Part shown: positions 61,631 through 64,000 of the stretch, one piece after another
Layout: every line of letters starts with the position of its first letter
How positions within the stretch are numbered: position 1 is the first letter of the stretch
Source: KBS-96 sp049585195
GTDB lineage: Bacteria > Acidobacteriota > Terriglobia > Bryobacterales > Bryobacteraceae
NCBI GenBank assembly: GCA_049585195.1
Contig: JBAUZG010000312.1
Location: 1-64,000, forward strand
Direction: 5' to 3'
DNA length: 64,000 nucleotides
Notes under the pieces: generated by a model
What the model was told of the DNA's origin: nothing
What the model saw: only the letters and a program-made list of their open reading frames with translations
The model's database searches: none
Translations under genes and position numbers: made by a program

Positions 61631-62212
61631 ATGAGTGAACCGCCTACTGGACAGCAGGACGGAGTTCCTGCTTCCGGTTCGTTCCGGCCAAAGTCGGCAT
61701 TGATTACTACGATTGCGTGGCTTCGCGATTTGATGTTGTCAGTTCTCATCGCGATGCTCATTATTCTTTTTCTCTATCGGCCTGTAAGGGTGGAAGGAAC
61801 TAGCATGATGCCGAGCCTGTACGATCAGGAGCGGCTGTTTATCAACCAGTTCAGCTATAAGTTCGGGGGCGATATTCATCGCGGAGATACGGTTGTTTTC
61901 TGGTTTCCGCGCGACACCACGAAGTCTTACATAAAGCGCGTCATCGGCATTCCAGGAGACGTTATCGCGATTGATGACGGTACGGTCATCCTGAATGGGC
62001 GCCCGCTTAAGGAGGCTTATGTTCCTCCGGAATACCGCGACCAGATCTCGGTGCTGCCGCAGCGTATTCCTCCCGGCAATTACTTCGTGCTAGGCGATCA
62101 TCGAAGCTCATCGAATGATAGCCGGATGTGGGGCTTTGTTCCCCGAAATTACATTTACGGCAAAGCTGTTTTCGTATTTTGGCCGCTCGAACACGCCGGC
62201 ACTGTGCGCTAA
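61631..62212 (+). CDS. lepB: Signal peptidase I
   Basis: 193 residues. One membrane segment at 32-49 (LRDLMLSVLIAMLIILFLY), then the S26 catalytic serine S58 (VEGTSMMPSL) and lysine K102 (SYIKRVIGIPGD). The C-terminal boxes GNYFVLGDHRSSSNDSRMWGFVP and GKAVFVFWPL complete the family. It cleaves signal peptides in the periplasm, for instance those of the many exported proteins in this window. The single-helix, short form is usual outside the gamma-proteobacteria. Confidence 0.95.
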   Translation: MSEPPTGQQDGVPASGSFRPKSALITTIAWLRDLMLSVLIAMLIILFLYRPVRVEGTSMMPSLYDQERLFINQFSYKFGGDIHRGDTVVFWFPRDTTKSYIKRVIGIPGDVIAIDDGTVILNGRPLKEAYVPPEYRDQISVLPQRIPPGNYFVLGDHRSSSNDSRMWGFVPRNYIYGKAVFVFWPLEHAGTVR

Positions 62213-62319
62213 TCGACTGTCCGAGAATCAATTGCATGGTGGGGCAGGCCATCGCGTTTTGTGGCCTGCCTGTTCGCGAACCCCACGCAGACGACACAAA
62301 ACGATCGTCTGCGCCACCT

Positions 62320-62529
62320 TCATCGGCGGTTGAGGAGCCAGAGCAGGAAGGACGCAACAAGGCTCAAGACGATGCACGTGACAATCGGAAAATAGAACGT
62401 GCTATTTTTGCCGCGCCAAACAATATCACCCGGCAGGCGCCCGAAGGGCAGGGAAGTTCTCCCGAGCGCCGAAATGATCAGCCCTAGCGCGACCAATACG
62501 AGTCCGGAGTAGATGAGGAGCTTTCCCAC
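62320..62529 (-). CDS. DUF2905 small membrane protein
   Basis: 69 residues from GTG 62529. Two membrane helices (KLLIYSGLVLVALGLIISALG and FYFPIVTCIVLSLVASFLLWLL) flank the conserved loop SLPFGRLPGDIVWRGKNSTFYFP of DUF2905. The function is unknown. It lies between lepB (convergent) and the acetyl-CoA synthetase gene (divergent), with 73 bp for the shared promoter. Confidence 0.87.
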   Translation of the reverse strand: MGKLLIYSGLVLVALGLIISALGRTSLPFGRLPGDIVWRGKNSTFYFPIVTCIVLSLVASFLLWLLNRR

Positions 62530-62602
62530 TCTTTCAACCTAACGCGGCGGAAATCGGCATGTTTTCGTGCGATACACTAAGCTGCGGAACCATGGATCGT
62601 TC

Positions 62603-64000
62603 ATGAGTGAGACCCCCGTTCACCGTCCCAGTCCGGAGTTTTCGCGCCACGCGCATGTTGCGAGCCTGGAGCAATACCGAGGGCTTTACGAAAAAGCGAA
62701 ACAGGACCCTGCCGCCTTCTGGGGGGATCTGGCGCGCAAGGAACTGAGTTGGTTCAAAGATTTCACGACTGCGCTCGAGTGGCAGCCGCCGTTTGCGAAG
62801 TGGTTTGCCGGCGGCAAAATAAACGTCTGCTACAACTGCGTCGACCGGCATCTGGCCGGGCCGCGGAAGAACAAGGTTGCGCTTCTGTTTGAAGGCGAGC
62901 CGGGCGATCAGCGCGCCATCACGTACCAGGAGCTGCACCGGCTGGTCTGCCGGTTGGCGACGGTGTTGAAGAACCAAGGTATGAGGACTGGCGACCGCGC
63001 CATCATCTACATGCCGATGATTCCCGAGCTGCCTGTCGCTCTTTTGGCATGCGCCCGGCTGGGCATCACGCATAGCGTTGTCTTTGGCGGGTTTTCCGCC
63101 GAAGCGCTGCGGGCGCGGATACAGGATCTGGGAGCATCGCTCGTAATCACGGCAGACGGTGGATGGAGGCGCGGCAAGGAAGTCAGGCTGAAGGATGCCG
63201 TTGACGAGGCGCTGAACGAGTGCCCGTCAGTAGAGCATGTAATTGTTTTCAAGCGCACGGGTTCGGCGCAAAACATGGCGCAGGGGCGCGATTTCTGGTG
63301 GCATCAGCTGGATGCGGCGTTATCGAACGACGCGAGATCCGAAGCCGCTGCCGAGAACTGCCCGGCTGTCGAGCTCGATTCCGAGCATCCTCTCTACGTC
63401 CTGTATACGTCGGGCACTACCGGCCAGCCCAAAGGCATTTTGCACACTACCGCCGGCTACCTTTTGCAAACCACGATGACTATGAAGTGGGTGTTCGATC
63501 TGCAAGAGGACGACGTTTATTGGTGTACGGCCGACATAGGTTGGGTAACCGGCCACAGCTATATCGTGTATGGTCCGCTTGCGGCGGGCGCAACCTGCGT
63601 GATGTATGAAGGCGCTCCCGATTACCCCGCCTTCGACCGATTTTGGCGGATTGTCGAGAAGTACCGGATTTCGATTTTTTATTCTTCGCCGACTGCCATT
63701 CGCGCCTTGATTCGCCAGGGAGACAAATGGCCGGAAGCGCACGATTTATCGAGTTTGCGGGTGCTTGGATCGGTGGGCGAGCCGATCAATCCTGCGGCGT
63801 GGGAGTGGTATCACCGCGTGATTGGCAAAGAGCGCTGCCCGATTGTGGACACGTGGTGGCAGACCGAAACCGGATCGATCATGATTTCGCCCTTGCCAGG
63901 CGCGACGCCGCTAAAGGCTGGATCGGCCACGCTGCCGCTACCGGGCGTTATCGTCGACATCGTCGATACAAAAGGCGAGAGTGTGGGTCCGAATCGGGAG
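62603..64000 (+). CDS. acsA: Acetyl-coenzyme A synthetase, 3' end beyond the window
   Basis: 466 codons without a stop from ATG 62603 to the right edge; the full enzyme has about 650 residues. Starts with ASLEQYRGLYEKAKQDPAAFWGDLARKELSWFKDF. ANL-family motifs are VLYTSGTTGQPKGILHTTAGYLL, CTADIGWVTGHSYIVYGPLAAGATCVMYEG and VDTWWQTETGSIMISP. It activates acetate to acetyl-CoA through acetyl-AMP. The C-terminal lid with the regulatory lysine lies outside the window. It is probably a free-standing gene. Confidence 0.95.
   Translation, partial: MSETPVHRPSPEFSRHAHVASLEQYRGLYEKAKQDPAAFWGDLARKELSWFKDFTTALEWQPPFAKWFAGGKINVCYNCVDRHLAGPRKNKVALLFEGEPGDQRAITYQELHRLVCRLATVLKNQGMRTGDRAIIYMPMIPELPVALLACARLGITHSVVFGGFSAEALRARIQDLGASLVITADGGWRRGKEVRLKDAVDEALNECPSVEHVIVFKRTGSAQNMAQGRDFWWHQLDAALSNDARSEAAAENCPAVELDSEHPLYVLYTSGTTGQPKGILHTTAGYLLQTTMTMKWVFDLQEDDVYWCTADIGWVTGHSYIVYGPLAAGATCVMYEGAPDYPAFDRFWRIVEKYRISIFYSSPTAIRALIRQGDKWPEAHDLSSLRVLGSVGEPINPAAWEWYHRVIGKERCPIVDTWWQTETGSIMISPLPGATPLKAGSATLPLPGVIVDIVDTKGESVGPNRE

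Noticed and set aside
1..64000. CRISPR arrays, tRNA or rRNA genes, insertion sequences, prophage
   Set aside because: No regularly spaced direct repeats, no tRNA cloverleaf with TTCRA arm in the gaps, and no transposase, integrase or phage structural gene was seen. Reading by eye could miss a diverged ncRNA.

Overview
The window most resembles a soil Acidobacterium of the Solibacter/Bryobacter type. This is inferred from the gene set, not from any search. The signs are two very large Oar-like TonB-dependent receptors with an N-terminal carboxypeptidase-regulatory domain, plant-polymer glycoside hydrolases (GH67, GH27), Tat-exported M24, P1 and Gfo/Idh/MocA proteins, DinB-family proteins, DUF885, DUF2934 and DUF2905 proteins, and fairly GC-rich DNA with short intergenic palindromic repeats. 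No rRNA, tRNA, IS element, prophage or CRISPR array was seen.

Layout. 1-2.3 kb: the end of a TPR protein, a zinc-ribbon membrane protein, a MerR regulator and ThiS. 2.4-15.5 kb: one tightly packed complex I operon in the order nuoA-C-D-E-F-G-H-J-K-L-M-N, with nuoB and nuoI absent. 15.6-21 kb: aquaporin, exported MsrA, P1 peptidase, MFS transporter, HAD hydrolase and a Lon-substrate-domain protein. 21-24.3 kb: shikimate kinase, glycerate 2-kinase and DAHP synthase; the last is preceded by a leader peptide with seven aromatic residues in nine and an intrinsic terminator, the layout of a classical attenuator. 24.3-29.8 kb: glycosyltransferase, acylphosphatase, a MazF/RHH toxin-antitoxin pair, HemB, an amidohydrolase, SUMT and DUF4126. 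29.9-38.1 kb: GH27, M24 peptidase, DUF423, RsmG, YchF, SDR and DUF885. 38.6-41.1 kb: ECF sigma, anti-sigma and a TPR/HEAT protein. 41.2-46.6 kb: MDR reductase, TrpD, DinB, then sucC-sucD-ndk. 46.6-61 kb: alpha/beta hydrolase divergent from MarR over a double palindromic operator, then GH67 alpha-glucuronidase, a ROK regulator, TonB receptor, DinB, Gfo/Idh/MocA and a second TonB receptor. 61-64 kb: DUF2934, LepB, DUF2905 and the 5' part of acetyl-CoA synthetase, which runs off the right edge.

The genes fit an aerobic heterotroph that imports and breaks down plant glucuronoxylan and galactosides (GH67, GH27, TonB receptors, a possible hexuronate MFS carrier, glycerate kinase) and respires through complex I and the TCA cycle (sucCD, acs). 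No wholly new system was found. The most distinctive signals are regulatory: the aromatic attenuator before DAHP synthase, a perfect hairpin next to the sucC start, the paired MarR operator, and several promoters that sit almost on the start codon (possible leaderless mRNAs). The main structural oddity is the complex I operon lacking both nuoB and nuoI.
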